A model generated the notes under the pieces. That model was given only the letters and a program-made list of their open reading frames with translations, was not told where the DNA came from and did not search any database. A program made the position numbers and the translations under genes. Shown piece after piece: positions 48,415-56,464 of a stretch of DNA of 64,000 nucleotides. This stretch comes from JAWPMT01 sp965267435 (GTDB lineage: Bacteria > Bacteroidota > Bacteroidia > Cytophagales > Cyclobacteriaceae), in assembly GCA_965267435.1 (NCBI GenBank), contig OZ253960.1:186001-250000 (forward strand), in the 5' to 3' direction. Numbering within the stretch: the stretch's first letter is position 1; every line of letters begins with the position of its first letter.

Positions 48415-49236
48415 TTACGCGAGTTGAACTTCATTCACAGCGGCCTTCAGCCACTCATACCACTGATCCATGCCATCGCCTTTGGTGGCTGACACTTCGA
48501 AGAACTTCAATGTGGGATTGATCTTGCGCCCATGGTCTTTGACCTTCGCCACATCAAACTCAACATAAGGCAGCAGGTCGATCTTGTTGATAATACATAC
48601 CTGCGAGTGTGCAAACATATCTGGATACTTCAGTGGTTTGTCGTCGCCCTCAGTCGTGCTCACAATGACCACGCGGTACTTCTCACCCAAATCAAACAGC
48701 GCAGGGCAGACCAGGTTGCCTACATTCTCGATCATCAATACCGAGCCATGGGCGGGCCTAAGCTGCTTGTAGGCCCTTTGGATCATTTCGCTGTCGAGAT
48801 GACAGCCCTTTCCAGTATTGATCTGTATCACAGGGACATTGAGTCGATCAATGCGGTCGGCATCATTGGTGGTCTGTTGATCACCCTCTATCACTGCGAA
48901 AGCCACTTCGTCGCCGATGTCCTTGATCGTTGTTTCGAGTAGTGTCGTTTTGCCGCTGCCAGGAGAGCTGACGAGATTCAAGGCGGTGATATCCAAGGCA
49001 TCAAAATATCCGCGGTTTCGTTCCGCCAAAAGGTTGTTAGCGCTGAGGATGTCCTGTTCTATCTCGATGATGCTCTTGGCCTGGTGATGGGATTGGTCAT
49101 GACTGTGATGGTGGTGTTCATGTGGATGATCATGATTGTGATCATGGCTATGGTGGTGGTCGTGGTGGTCATGCTCACCAGGCTTCAAAATCTTGGCTTC
49201 GCCATCAGGGCCTCCACATCCGCAAGTACTGCACAT
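48415..49236 (-). CDS. hypB: Hydrogenase nickel-incorporation GTPase HypB
   Basis: The protein has 273 residues. It begins with the high-affinity nickel site MCSTCGCGG. Residues 22-51 then hold 18 His in a His/Asp run, a nickel-storage domain as in some HypB and UreE. The GTPase domain is at ~85-270: P loop SSPGSGKTTLLET (~90-102), EGDQQTTNDADRI, ENVGNLVCPALFDLGE, and NKIDLLPY. It inserts nickel into the hydrogenase large subunit with HypA. It sits between hypA (19-bp gap) and hypC (1-bp gap). Confidence 0.95.
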   Translation of the reverse strand: MCSTCGCGGPDGEAKILKPGEHDHHDHHHSHDHNHDHPHEHHHHSHDQSHHQAKSIIEIEQDILSANNLLAERNRGYFDALDITALNLVSSPGSGKTTLLETTIKDIGDEVAFAVIEGDQQTTNDADRIDRLNVPVIQINTGKGCHLDSEMIQRAYKQLRPAHGSVLMIENVGNLVCPALFDLGEKYRVVIVSTTEGDDKPLKYPDMFAHSQVCIINKIDLLPYVEFDVAKVKDHGRKINPTLKFFEVSATKGDGMDQWYEWLKAAVNEVQLA

Positions 49237-49255
49237 ATCCTTTTGGGTTTATTCG

Positions 49256-49597
49256 TCAAGAAACAACTAATGATTTCACTCTGAGCTCTCTGCCAGCTTT
49301 GATGTCTTTGACATAGCCATGGCACGCCGGGCAGTTCCCGTACAAGGTATGCAGGTCATAGTGTTCCCCACACTCAAGGCATTGGGCTTTGCCCTCAACC
49401 CATTCAATGACCTTTTCAGCATACTCTAGCTTCGTTTTTTTGACCGCAATGGGCCAGGCAAAATCCAGGCAGGCCGCCTCGACTCCTGAGAGTTCGCCTA
49501 TTTGCAGTTCAATCACATCGACGCTATGCGCATTGTTCGCGACACATGCGTCTTCCGCGATTTTCACTATCCCCATAGCAATCGATAGTTCGTGCAT
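49256..49597 (-). CDS. hypA: Hydrogenase nickel chaperone HypA
   Basis: The protein has 113 residues. The nickel-binding N-terminus MHELSIAMGIV (Met1, His2) is intact. A zinc ribbon with paired Cys follows: CLECG (~73-77) and CPACHG (~90-95). It hands nickel to HypB/hydrogenase. The gene lies 5 bp after the small HPGHG protein on the same strand. Confidence 0.95.
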   Translation of the reverse strand: MHELSIAMGIVKIAEDACVANNAHSVDVIELQIGELSGVEAACLDFAWPIAVKKTKLEYAEKVIEWVEGKAQCLECGEHYDLHTLYGNCPACHGYVKDIKAGRELRVKSLVVS

Positions 49598-49602
49598 GGC
49601 CG

Positions 49603-49803
49603 CTATCGCTTTACTTTCATATATCGCCAGTAATACAAATACATCACCGCGCCCATGATCGCTAACATCATGACCAAATGCATGGGCGATGTGAGATAAT
49701 GTAAGATCGATCCACTATCTAATTGCCCGTGCCCGGGATGGGCGTACGCCGACGTAATGGCGGATACCGAGATTACAATTGAGGTTGATGCCAGTCTTTT
49801 CAT
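49603..49803 (-). CDS. Small HPGHG membrane protein, first gene of the hypABC operon
   Basis: A 66-residue protein. Residues 1-21 are a signal peptide (ends SAYA). The predicted mature start is HPGHG (H22, H25), then a short linker and one membrane helix (~42-60, LVMMLAIMGAVMYLYYW) and basic end (RYMKVKR). HPGHG-type starts are known from HupE/UreJ nickel permeases, which are about 200 residues; this one keeps only the metal-like N-terminus and a single helix. A nickel-related envelope role is an inference from sequence and position. Confidence 0.7.
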   Translation of the reverse strand: MKRLASTSIVISVSAITSAYAHPGHGQLDSGSILHYLTSPMHLVMMLAIMGAVMYLYYWRYMKVKR

Positions 49804-49958
49804 TCTGAATTGATTTCCTTGAATTTAGGAAGTCACAGCCTGTCGGAGTGCGTTGACTGTTAGTTTGTTAGGTGATTATTGTCATGCTCACTACGGGCCG
49901 ATTGCCCTAGATTAGAATGACCCAATAAGAAGATCGATAACTAAGCAATCGTAGGCAT

Positions 49959-52286
49959 ATGCCCACCTACCAAATCCATATCGAAGGCATAGTCCAGGGT
50001 GTCGGGTTCCGACCGTACGTCTATCAGTCTGCACTGAGGCACGGTATCAGAGGGACGGTGCAAAATGGGGCGAACGGCGTAGTGATCCAGTTCAACCTTG
50101 AAAGCGCCACTGAGGCGCAAAAGTGGTTGGATGAGCTGCTCGGGAATACACCCCCTCTATCTCGAATATCAGCTGCTGAGGTTAGGGAGTCCTCTCCAAT
50201 TGAATTTGGAGATTTCGCCATCATTGAGAGTTGTGAGGAGGGCTCGGTCGACACTCCTCTTACGCCCGATTTCGCCATGTGCGCGGAATGTAGAAGGGAA
50301 ATAGATAACAAAGAAGATCGAAGGTTTGCCTACGCCTTCATCACCTGTACGCAGTGCGGCCCTCGCTACTCAATTACTCGCAAGGTTCCTTATGATCGGC
50401 CCGTCACGACGATGGAGCCCTTCGCCATGTGTCCATCATGCGATGCGGAATACCATGACCCCACGCATCGACGCCACTTCTCTCAGACGAATTCTTGTCC
50501 GGATTGTGCCATCCGATTGGATATATACGATACCCGTGAGCAGATCTACTTTCCGTTTCATCGGGATAGAGATAAGATCGATTTCGTAGTATCGGCCATC
50601 CAGTCCAGCCAGATTGTTGCGGTAAAGGGGGTTGGAGGATACCTACTTCTTTGTGATGCCACCGACGATATTGCTGTGTCCATGTTGCGGCGCAACAAGC
50701 ATCGACCGCATAAACCGATGGCAGTGATGTACGCAAGTCTTGATCGTGTCTCGCAACATTTCCAAATCTCAAAAAATGAAGGCAAAGCCCTGAGTGGTCC
50801 CGAAGCACCAATCGTGCTTCTGACGCCCAAAAGGTCTTGCAACCTGAGTGACCAGGTAGCTCCGGATCTCCAATCGATAGGGGTAATGCTACCTTGTGCA
50901 CCTCTGCTCTACCTCATCAGCCAGCGGGCCGGTAGACCGCTGGTTGCTACCAGTGCGAACATCTCAGGATCTCCCATTATTTACGATGACCAGCAAGCCA
51001 TCAAGGAGCTTTCTCACATCGCCGACTGGATAGTGAGTCACAACCGGGAGATCCTTGCCCCCCAGGATGATTCAGTGGTAAGATTTACGCCGAAGCATGA
51101 TCAACGGATTGTGCTCAGGAGGTCGCGAGGCTTTGCCCCCAATTACTTTGGTGTTCATCCGGACCTTCAGGGAATGGATGGCGTGTTGGCGATCGGCGCT
51201 GATCTGAAAGGGGCCATCGGCCTTGTGCATAAGAAGCGGACCTACCTCAGTCAATACCTGGGTAGTATGGATCATTTGGATTCACAGCAGTCGTTTGCGA
51301 AGGTGCTCCGGCACTTGACATCAGTGCTGGGTTTCGAACCTAAATATTTACTGTCGGATGAGCATCCAGGGTATTTTGGCTATGCCTGGTGCGAGGAGCA
51401 AAAGAGCGAACGTTCCCTCACGTGGAACCGGTACCAACATCATCAAGCACATTTGGCTTCGGTATTAGCTGAAAATGAAATGCTTATCACGAAAGGTCCT
51501 GTCCTGGGATTCGTGTGGGATGGTACCGGGCTTTCCCCTGATCAGCAAATTTGGGGTAGCGAAACCTTTCTATGGGATGGCTCGCAGATGCACCATTGTA
51601 ACAATATCGGATTGGTTCCTCATCTAAGTGGAGACCAATTGGCCCGTCAGCCGAGGCTTGCTCTTCTGGCTTTTACCGATGACGAACGGGCGCAGGAAAA
51701 GTACATAAAACCTTGCTTCGCTACCGAGGAATGGAGGTCGCACCTGCAGGTGAAGGCGAAGGCTACCATCTTGACCTCTAGCATGGGTCGGTTGTTTGAT
51801 GCGGTGTCTTGCCTTTTGACTGGCACAAAGCGCAATACCTTTGAAGGGCAGGCCGCGATGTATCTGGAATCGCTGGCCTTGAAAGGGAAGGGGAGGACCG
51901 ATGAAGGAATGCGATGGAGGTTGACCGGTGACGCTAGTTTCTATCGACAGGCCATGGAGAACGTGTTTAGCGCACTTGAAAAGAAAATCGAGCCTTCGGT
52001 CGTGGCGTATTTGTTCCATGACATGCTTGTCCAATGGGTAGCTCAGCAAGCGCAGGGGGCCGAAGTGCAGTACCTGGCATTCAGTGGAGGAGTTTTTCAA
52101 AATGCTCTGCTCGTCGATCTGCTGATAGATAATCTTTCCGACAAGTATGATCTGCTTTTTCACAAGGAGCTTGCCCCTAATGATGAAAATATCGCTCATG
52201 GACAATTGATGCTGGAATGGATCCATCGTACCCGCATAGCAAGTCCAGCAGTAGAGAATCAGGTACTCAAAAATGAAGTTTGTTGA
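49959..52286 (+). CDS. hypF: Hydrogenase maturation carbamoyltransferase HypF
   Basis: The protein has 775 residues. The acylphosphatase-like domain is at 1-~90 (VQGVGFRPYVYQSAL). Zinc fingers are at ~105-185 with CAECRRE, CTQCGPRYS, CPSCDAEYH and CPDC. A YrdC-like domain is at ~200-385 (VKGVGGYLLLCDAT, KHRPHKPMAVMYAS, ATSANISGSPI). The Kae1-like carbamoyl transfer domain is at ~400-760 (HHQAHLASVLAENE, FSGGVFQNALL). It makes carbamoyl-adenylate from carbamoyl phosphate and ATP and passes the carbamoyl to HypE Cys for the CN ligand. It is divergent from the hypA operon by 155 bp. Confidence 0.95.
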   Translation: MPTYQIHIEGIVQGVGFRPYVYQSALRHGIRGTVQNGANGVVIQFNLESATEAQKWLDELLGNTPPLSRISAAEVRESSPIEFGDFAIIESCEEGSVDTPLTPDFAMCAECRREIDNKEDRRFAYAFITCTQCGPRYSITRKVPYDRPVTTMEPFAMCPSCDAEYHDPTHRRHFSQTNSCPDCAIRLDIYDTREQIYFPFHRDRDKIDFVVSAIQSSQIVAVKGVGGYLLLCDATDDIAVSMLRRNKHRPHKPMAVMYASLDRVSQHFQISKNEGKALSGPEAPIVLLTPKRSCNLSDQVAPDLQSIGVMLPCAPLLYLISQRAGRPLVATSANISGSPIIYDDQQAIKELSHIADWIVSHNREILAPQDDSVVRFTPKHDQRIVLRRSRGFAPNYFGVHPDLQGMDGVLAIGADLKGAIGLVHKKRTYLSQYLGSMDHLDSQQSFAKVLRHLTSVLGFEPKYLLSDEHPGYFGYAWCEEQKSERSLTWNRYQHHQAHLASVLAENEMLITKGPVLGFVWDGTGLSPDQQIWGSETFLWDGSQMHHCNNIGLVPHLSGDQLARQPRLALLAFTDDERAQEKYIKPCFATEEWRSHLQVKAKATILTSSMGRLFDAVSCLLTGTKRNTFEGQAAMYLESLALKGKGRTDEGMRWRLTGDASFYRQAMENVFSALEKKIEPSVVAYLFHDMLVQWVAQQAQGAEVQYLAFSGGVFQNALLVDLLIDNLSDKYDLLFHKELAPNDENIAHGQLMLEWIHRTRIASPAVENQVLKNEVC

Positions 52287-53370
52287 CGAATACCGAAGTC
52301 CCCAGGAAGTAAGGAAATGCCTGGAAGAGCTGCATAAGGTCGTTACCCAGCCGTGGACGATTATGGAGATCTGCGGGGGGCAAACGCATGGATTAGTCAA
52401 AAACGGATTGCTCGAGTTGCTTCCGAAAGAGATCAATATGGTGCACGGGCCGGGTTGCCCTGTGTGCGTCACCCCGCTGCACTTGATTGACCAGGCCGTT
52501 GAGTTGGCCATGCGACCTAATGTGATCCTCTGCTCGTTTGGGGATATGCTGCGGGTACCGGGGTCGGAAAAGAGCCTGCTGCAGGCCAAGGCCGAGGGTG
52601 CCGATGTGAAGGTCTTGTACTCGCCATTGGAGGCGCTGAACATTGCCACGAATAATCCTGACAAAGAGGTAGTGTTCTTCGCCGTTGGCTTTGAAACGAC
52701 GGCCCCGGCCAATGCACTGTCGGTGTACCAGGCAAAGGCCACTGGGTTGACCAATTATTCCATCCTGGTCTCGCACGTATTGGTACCGCCTGCAATGGAA
52801 GCCATTCTTAGCGATCCTGAGACAAGAATCCAGGGTTTTCTGGCTGCGGGGCACGTAACGGCGATCATGGGATTCGAAGCATATTACCCTATAGTCGAGA
52901 AGTACAAGGTGCCGGTTGTGGCGACGGGGTTCGAGCCGCTGGATCTGGCACAGGGCATCTTGATGTGCGTCAGGCAACTGGAAAAAGGAGAGAGTCGCCT
53001 CGAGAATCAGTACGGTCGGGTAGTACTAGAAGAGGGCAATATCAAAGCCCGGGAGATCATCGAAGAGGTCTTTGAAGTATCTGATCGAAGCTGGCGGGGC
53101 ATTGGGATGATACCTGTCAGCGGGTACGAGTTGAGGGAGGATTATCGAGACTTTGATGCGCGATTCAAATTGGGTAACGACACTGTTGCCACCAGAGAGA
53201 ATCCGATATGTATTGCAGGAGAGATCCTGAAGGGAATGAAAAAGCCTGTAGACTGCCCGGCCTTCGGCAAGCGGTGCAACCCGGAGCACCCGCAAGGAGC
53301 ACCAATGGTCTCCTCAGAAGGAGCTTGTGCCGCCTACTACCACTATACCATGCTGGATCTAGCGGAATAA
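52273..53370 (+). CDS. hypD: Hydrogenase maturation protein HypD
   Basis: The protein has 365 residues. Conserved Cys include C34 (MEICGGQTHG), C62 and C65 (HGPGCPVCVTP), and the Fe-S cluster set near the C-terminus (CPAFGKRCNPEHPQGAPMV, then SSEGACAAYYHY). It binds the iron with HypC and holds the Fe(CN)2CO group. It overlaps hypF by 14 bp and is 4 bp from hypE. Confidence 0.95.
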   Translation: MKFVDEYRSPQEVRKCLEELHKVVTQPWTIMEICGGQTHGLVKNGLLELLPKEINMVHGPGCPVCVTPLHLIDQAVELAMRPNVILCSFGDMLRVPGSEKSLLQAKAEGADVKVLYSPLEALNIATNNPDKEVVFFAVGFETTAPANALSVYQAKATGLTNYSILVSHVLVPPAMEAILSDPETRIQGFLAAGHVTAIMGFEAYYPIVEKYKVPVVATGFEPLDLAQGILMCVRQLEKGESRLENQYGRVVLEEGNIKAREIIEEVFEVSDRSWRGIGMIPVSGYELREDYRDFDARFKLGNDTVATRENPICIAGEILKGMKKPVDCPAFGKRCNPEHPQGAPMVSSEGACAAYYHYTMLDLAE

Positions 53371-53374
53371 TCCT

Positions 53375-54430
53375 ATGGAAAGAGCGAAACTGATCAACCT
53401 ACAGTGTCCCATGCCTCAGCTGGACTTTGATGTGATCACAATAGGTCACGGTGGGGGAGGTTTGCTTACCAATCGTCTTTTGGACAAGATGATCTTCGAC
53501 CTGTTCCACAATCCGCTGTTGGATACTCGGCATGATGGCGCCGTCTTTGAGGCGTCAGGGAAATTGGCATTCTCCACGGACAGTTTTGTGATCTCCCCGG
53601 TAATCTTTCCGGGTGGCAACATCGGTGAGTTGGCGGTGAATGGTACAGTCAACGATCTTGCCATGTGCGGCGCCATTCCCAAGTTCCTATCACTGGGGCT
53701 GATATTGGAAGAGGGACTGGAGGTCGAGAAGCTATGGAAGATCCTCGTGCAGACCAAAGCGGCTGCGGACCATGCCGGGGTATCCATCGTGACAGGAGAC
53801 ACTAAAGTTGTGGAAAGGGGCAAGGGAGATCAGGTCTTTATCAATACGACCGGTGTAGGCGAAGTCCACCCCAGGGCTCAGATTTCTGCTGAGAGAGTGG
53901 TTGCTGGTGATCAGCTGATTGTTAGTGGCGCGATTGCTTCCCATGGCATGGCGATCATGTGCTGTCGCGAAGGCCTGGCATTCGAGTCGACCATTCAGAG
54001 TGACACCCAAGCCCTCAATCACCTGACCACGAAACTCCTGGATCGGTTCGGGCCCGACGTCCACCTGATGCGCGACCCCACAAGAGGGGGTGTGGCTGCG
54101 ACATTGAATGAGATAGCCCGTGACACTCAACTAGGCATCACCCTGCGGCAGGAACGACTGCCTGTGCTGGACAATGTTGCCAATGCCTGCGAGATACTTG
54201 GACTGGACCCGCTCTACGTGGCGAATGAGGGGATATTTGTTGCGTTCGTAGCTGCCGAGGTGGCTCAGGAGGTGCTTGATTTCATTGGCCAAACGCCCGA
54301 GGGTGACGGTGCTGCAATCATCGGCACTGTTGTAGAGGATCACCCAAGAAAGGTGGTACTTCACAGCGCGATCGGCGGCAAACGCGTCGTCAACATGCAG
54401 GTAGGCGAGCACCTGCCCAGGATTTGTTGA
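53375..54430 (+). CDS. hypE: Hydrogenase maturation protein HypE
   Basis: The protein has 351 residues. AIRS-family ATP-binding features are seen: ITIGHGGGGLLTNRL, LAFSTDSFVISP, GNIGELAVNGTVNDLAMCGA, MRDPTRGGVAATLNEIA. The C-terminus is PRIC, with the essential terminal Cys that carries the thiocarboxamide and is dehydrated to thiocyanate. All essential residues are kept. It is last in hypF-D-E. Confidence 0.95.
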   Translation: MERAKLINLQCPMPQLDFDVITIGHGGGGLLTNRLLDKMIFDLFHNPLLDTRHDGAVFEASGKLAFSTDSFVISPVIFPGGNIGELAVNGTVNDLAMCGAIPKFLSLGLILEEGLEVEKLWKILVQTKAAADHAGVSIVTGDTKVVERGKGDQVFINTTGVGEVHPRAQISAERVVAGDQLIVSGAIASHGMAIMCCREGLAFESTIQSDTQALNHLTTKLLDRFGPDVHLMRDPTRGGVAATLNEIARDTQLGITLRQERLPVLDNVANACEILGLDPLYVANEGIFVAFVAAEVAQEVLDFIGQTPEGDGAAIIGTVVEDHPRKVVLHSAIGGKRVVNMQVGEHLPRIC

Positions 54431-54639
54431 ATTGGGAAAAGTACCCTCAACCAGCCTTGCGCAGGGCTTCATTATTTAGGTTTCAGGTGATTCGTGATTG
54501 GTGGCTAAACCGGGAGGAGGTAGGTCTATCGAGGACAATGCGGAGAATTTGTTACGAGTCACTAGTAACTATCCACAAGGACCCTGTTAGTCTTTTCTGC
54601 CGGACTTCATTAACTTTCTCTATCCAATAACTCAAACCA

Positions 54640-55902
54640 ATGCGCAAGAGAGATTTTTTGAAGCGGGCGTCCCTCATGGGATTGGGTATGCCATTTTCGC
54701 TTTCCTCCATTCAACATCTGTTTCACGCCGTGGATGGTATTTCCCCGAAGCAATTAGCCACCGATGAAGATTTCTGGGCCCGGATCAGAGCCGGCTATCG
54801 GTTGAAGCCGGACTATATCAACCTGGAGAACGGCTACTACTGCATGATCCCCGAGCAAACGCTGGAGGCGTACCTCGAGCTTATCCGTGAGGTGAACTAT
54901 CATGCCTCGTGGTATATGCGTACCGAGCAATGGGACAACAAAAACAAGATGGCGGCTAAGCTGGCGGAGTTGGCAGGTTGCGGAGCTGGTGAACTAGTGA
55001 TCACGCGCAACACCACAGAGTCTCTTGACCTGGTCATCGCTGGGATGCCCTGGGAAGAGGGCGACGAGGCCGTGATGGCTGAACAGGACTATGGCGCTAT
55101 GCTCAACCAGTTTCAGCTGATGGAGAAGCGATACGGCATCAAACGCAAAATGGTGATGGTGCCCAACCATCCAAAAGATGACCAGGAGATCGTGGACCTG
55201 TACGCTTCGGCGATTACAGACAAAACGAAACTGCTGATGGTCTGCCACATGGTCAACATCACGGGGCAGGTATTGCCCATCCGTAAGATATGCGACATGG
55301 CCCATGAGAAGGGCGTGCAGGTAATGGTCGACGGGGCACATGCCTTTGGCCACATCGACTTTAAGATCTCTGACCTCAATTGCGACTACTACGGTACGAG
55401 CCTGCACAAATGGCTCAGCGTGCCTCTGGGGGCTGGCTTCTTGTACGTCGAGCCTAGCAAGGTTGATTATGTCTGGCCGCTGTTTGCCGAAGGAGAAGGT
55501 GCTGACGGTACCATGCGACGACTCAACCATATCGGCACCCATCCGGTGGCGACAGATCTTGCCATCGAGAGCGCGATTGACTTCCAGAATGCGATGGGTA
55601 TCGAGCGCAAACAGGAGCGGTTGAGGTACTTGCAAAACTACTGGACAAGCAAGGTGCGAGATCGGCCTAAGGTCATCGTGAATACTCCGGCAGATATGAA
55701 GAGGCACGGTGGTATTGGCAACGTGGGGATTGAAGGAATAGAGCCTTCGGACCTGGCGAAGATGATGCTGGACAAGTACAAGATCTGGACGGTGGCTATC
55801 AACCGGCCGGGCGTTCGCGGACTGCGCATCACTCCAAATGTCTATACGACTACGGACGAACTGGATGTGCTGGTGAAGGCGATCGAGGAACTATCCGCTT
55901 AG
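54640..55902 (+). CDS. Exported class V aminotransferase-like PLP enzyme
   Basis: The protein has 420 residues. The first 35 residues are a Tat-like or lipid-type signal (MRKRDFLKRASLMGLG). The PLP fold follows, with INLENGYYCM, ITRNTTESLDLVIAGM, VMVDGAHAFGHIDFKI (PLP-binding Asp and His), and DYYGTSLHKWLSVPLG with the Schiff-base Lys K257. It resembles isopenicillin-N epimerase/cysteine desulfurase-like proteins found in many Bacteroidota. The reaction is unknown. It is the only gene on its strand before the 55903-56464 spacer. Confidence 0.8.
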   Translation: MRKRDFLKRASLMGLGMPFSLSSIQHLFHAVDGISPKQLATDEDFWARIRAGYRLKPDYINLENGYYCMIPEQTLEAYLELIREVNYHASWYMRTEQWDNKNKMAAKLAELAGCGAGELVITRNTTESLDLVIAGMPWEEGDEAVMAEQDYGAMLNQFQLMEKRYGIKRKMVMVPNHPKDDQEIVDLYASAITDKTKLLMVCHMVNITGQVLPIRKICDMAHEKGVQVMVDGAHAFGHIDFKISDLNCDYYGTSLHKWLSVPLGAGFLYVEPSKVDYVWPLFAEGEGADGTMRRLNHIGTHPVATDLAIESAIDFQNAMGIERKQERLRYLQNYWTSKVRDRPKVIVNTPADMKRHGGIGNVGIEGIEPSDLAKMMLDKYKIWTVAINRPGVRGLRITPNVYTTTDELDVLVKAIEELSA

Positions 55903-55988
55903 CGGAATGTTGAGTGTTGAATTGTGAATGAATACCGTTTACTTTAGGCAACAAGCGTCGAAGCCGCCACAAAAGCACTCTTCTAAAG

Positions 55989-56074
55989 GTCATCCCGACG
56001 TAGGAGGGATCTATTGACTTTTGAATGCATAAGTTCTACCAACGTCAAAAGATCTTTCGTGACCTCAAGATGAC
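55989..56074. repeat. Hairpin repeat with GTCATCCCGACG arms
   Basis: The left arm (55989-56018) and right arm (56044-56074) are complementary at about 22 of 30 positions, beginning GTCATC and ending TTGAC, with a 25-base loop. The arm GTCATCCYGA...GATC resembles the core of the hairpin at 5902-5945 read on the other strand, so both may belong to one dispersed repeat family. Confidence 0.5.
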
Positions 56075-56169
56075 AATGCTTTTGGTGGAGGCGGGCTCGA
56101 CCTCGCTTAAGTAACGGCATTAAATTGTGATGTTGAACTGGCTCACACTCCATACTTAGGCCTCTTCCC

Positions 56170-56263
56170 CGGGCCGGGATAGCAGTGGCATCCGGTATGG
56201 CTGCCCGAAGGGCATTGGGTTGCTGGCGGGGCCGAGATAGAACGGATAGCCCGATAGCCCGCC
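56170..56263 (+). ncRNA. Structured RNA candidate (GATAGCAGTGGCATCC ... CGGATAGCCCG element)
   Basis: Two blocks, GGGATAGCAGTGGCATCC (56176-56193) and AACGGATAGCCCGATAGCCC (56241-56260), flank a stem TGCCC-GAA-GGGCA (56202-56214). CGGG near 56175 can pair with CCCG near 56250, and ATCC with GGAT. I recall the same paired blocks with variable middle in intergenic regions of many Bacteroidota (possibly the Flavo-1 RNA family; not verified). It could be a small RNA or an mRNA 3' element of the aminotransferase gene. Confidence 0.5.
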
Positions 56264-56386
56264 AAATTGTTCGGTGGTCTATGCTCTCGATTTTGATGCA
56301 AAACCCTGAATAATTGAAAATGGATAATGATGAATGGGAAATGAGAGTACGATGGTTGAATAGGATGGCCCTTTGATCCTAGTTCA

Positions 56387-56461
56387 ATTCTGAATGTTAA
56401 ATGGGTAAATGTTGAATTGGCTGTAATTCATTTAACCATTCAACATTATCACATTCAAAAT
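56387..56461. repeat. Long imperfect inverted repeat between convergent genes
   Basis: ATTCTGAATGT (56387-56397) pairs with ACATTCAAAAT (56451-56461) with one mismatch. The interior also pairs loosely (AATG, GGTAAATG, GAATT). It is built from TGAATGTT-like words, as at 10126-10192. It lies at the end of the IF2N-like gene and is a candidate bidirectional terminator. Confidence 0.55.
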
Positions 56462-56464
56462 CGT

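Larger units (their letters stand above)
55903..56464. other. Gene-free spacer between convergent genes
   Basis: This is 562 bp without a credible protein gene. In order it holds: a hairpin repeat (55989-56074), a conserved-looking structured element (56170-56263), and a long imperfect inverted repeat with TTGAATGTT-type words (56387-56461). TGTTGA words also occur right after the aminotransferase stop (55907-55930). Confidence 0.7.

Noticed and set aside
49806..49825. TTGATTTCCTTGAA considered as an FNR/CRP-type site in the hypA-hypF spacer
   Set aside because: The second half-site is poor (TTGAA versus ATCAA) and no second site is present, so no anaerobic control is claimed.
54431..54639. 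Weak AGCC/GGCT hairpin after hypE
   Set aside because: A four-pair stem without a T tract is not enough to call a terminator.
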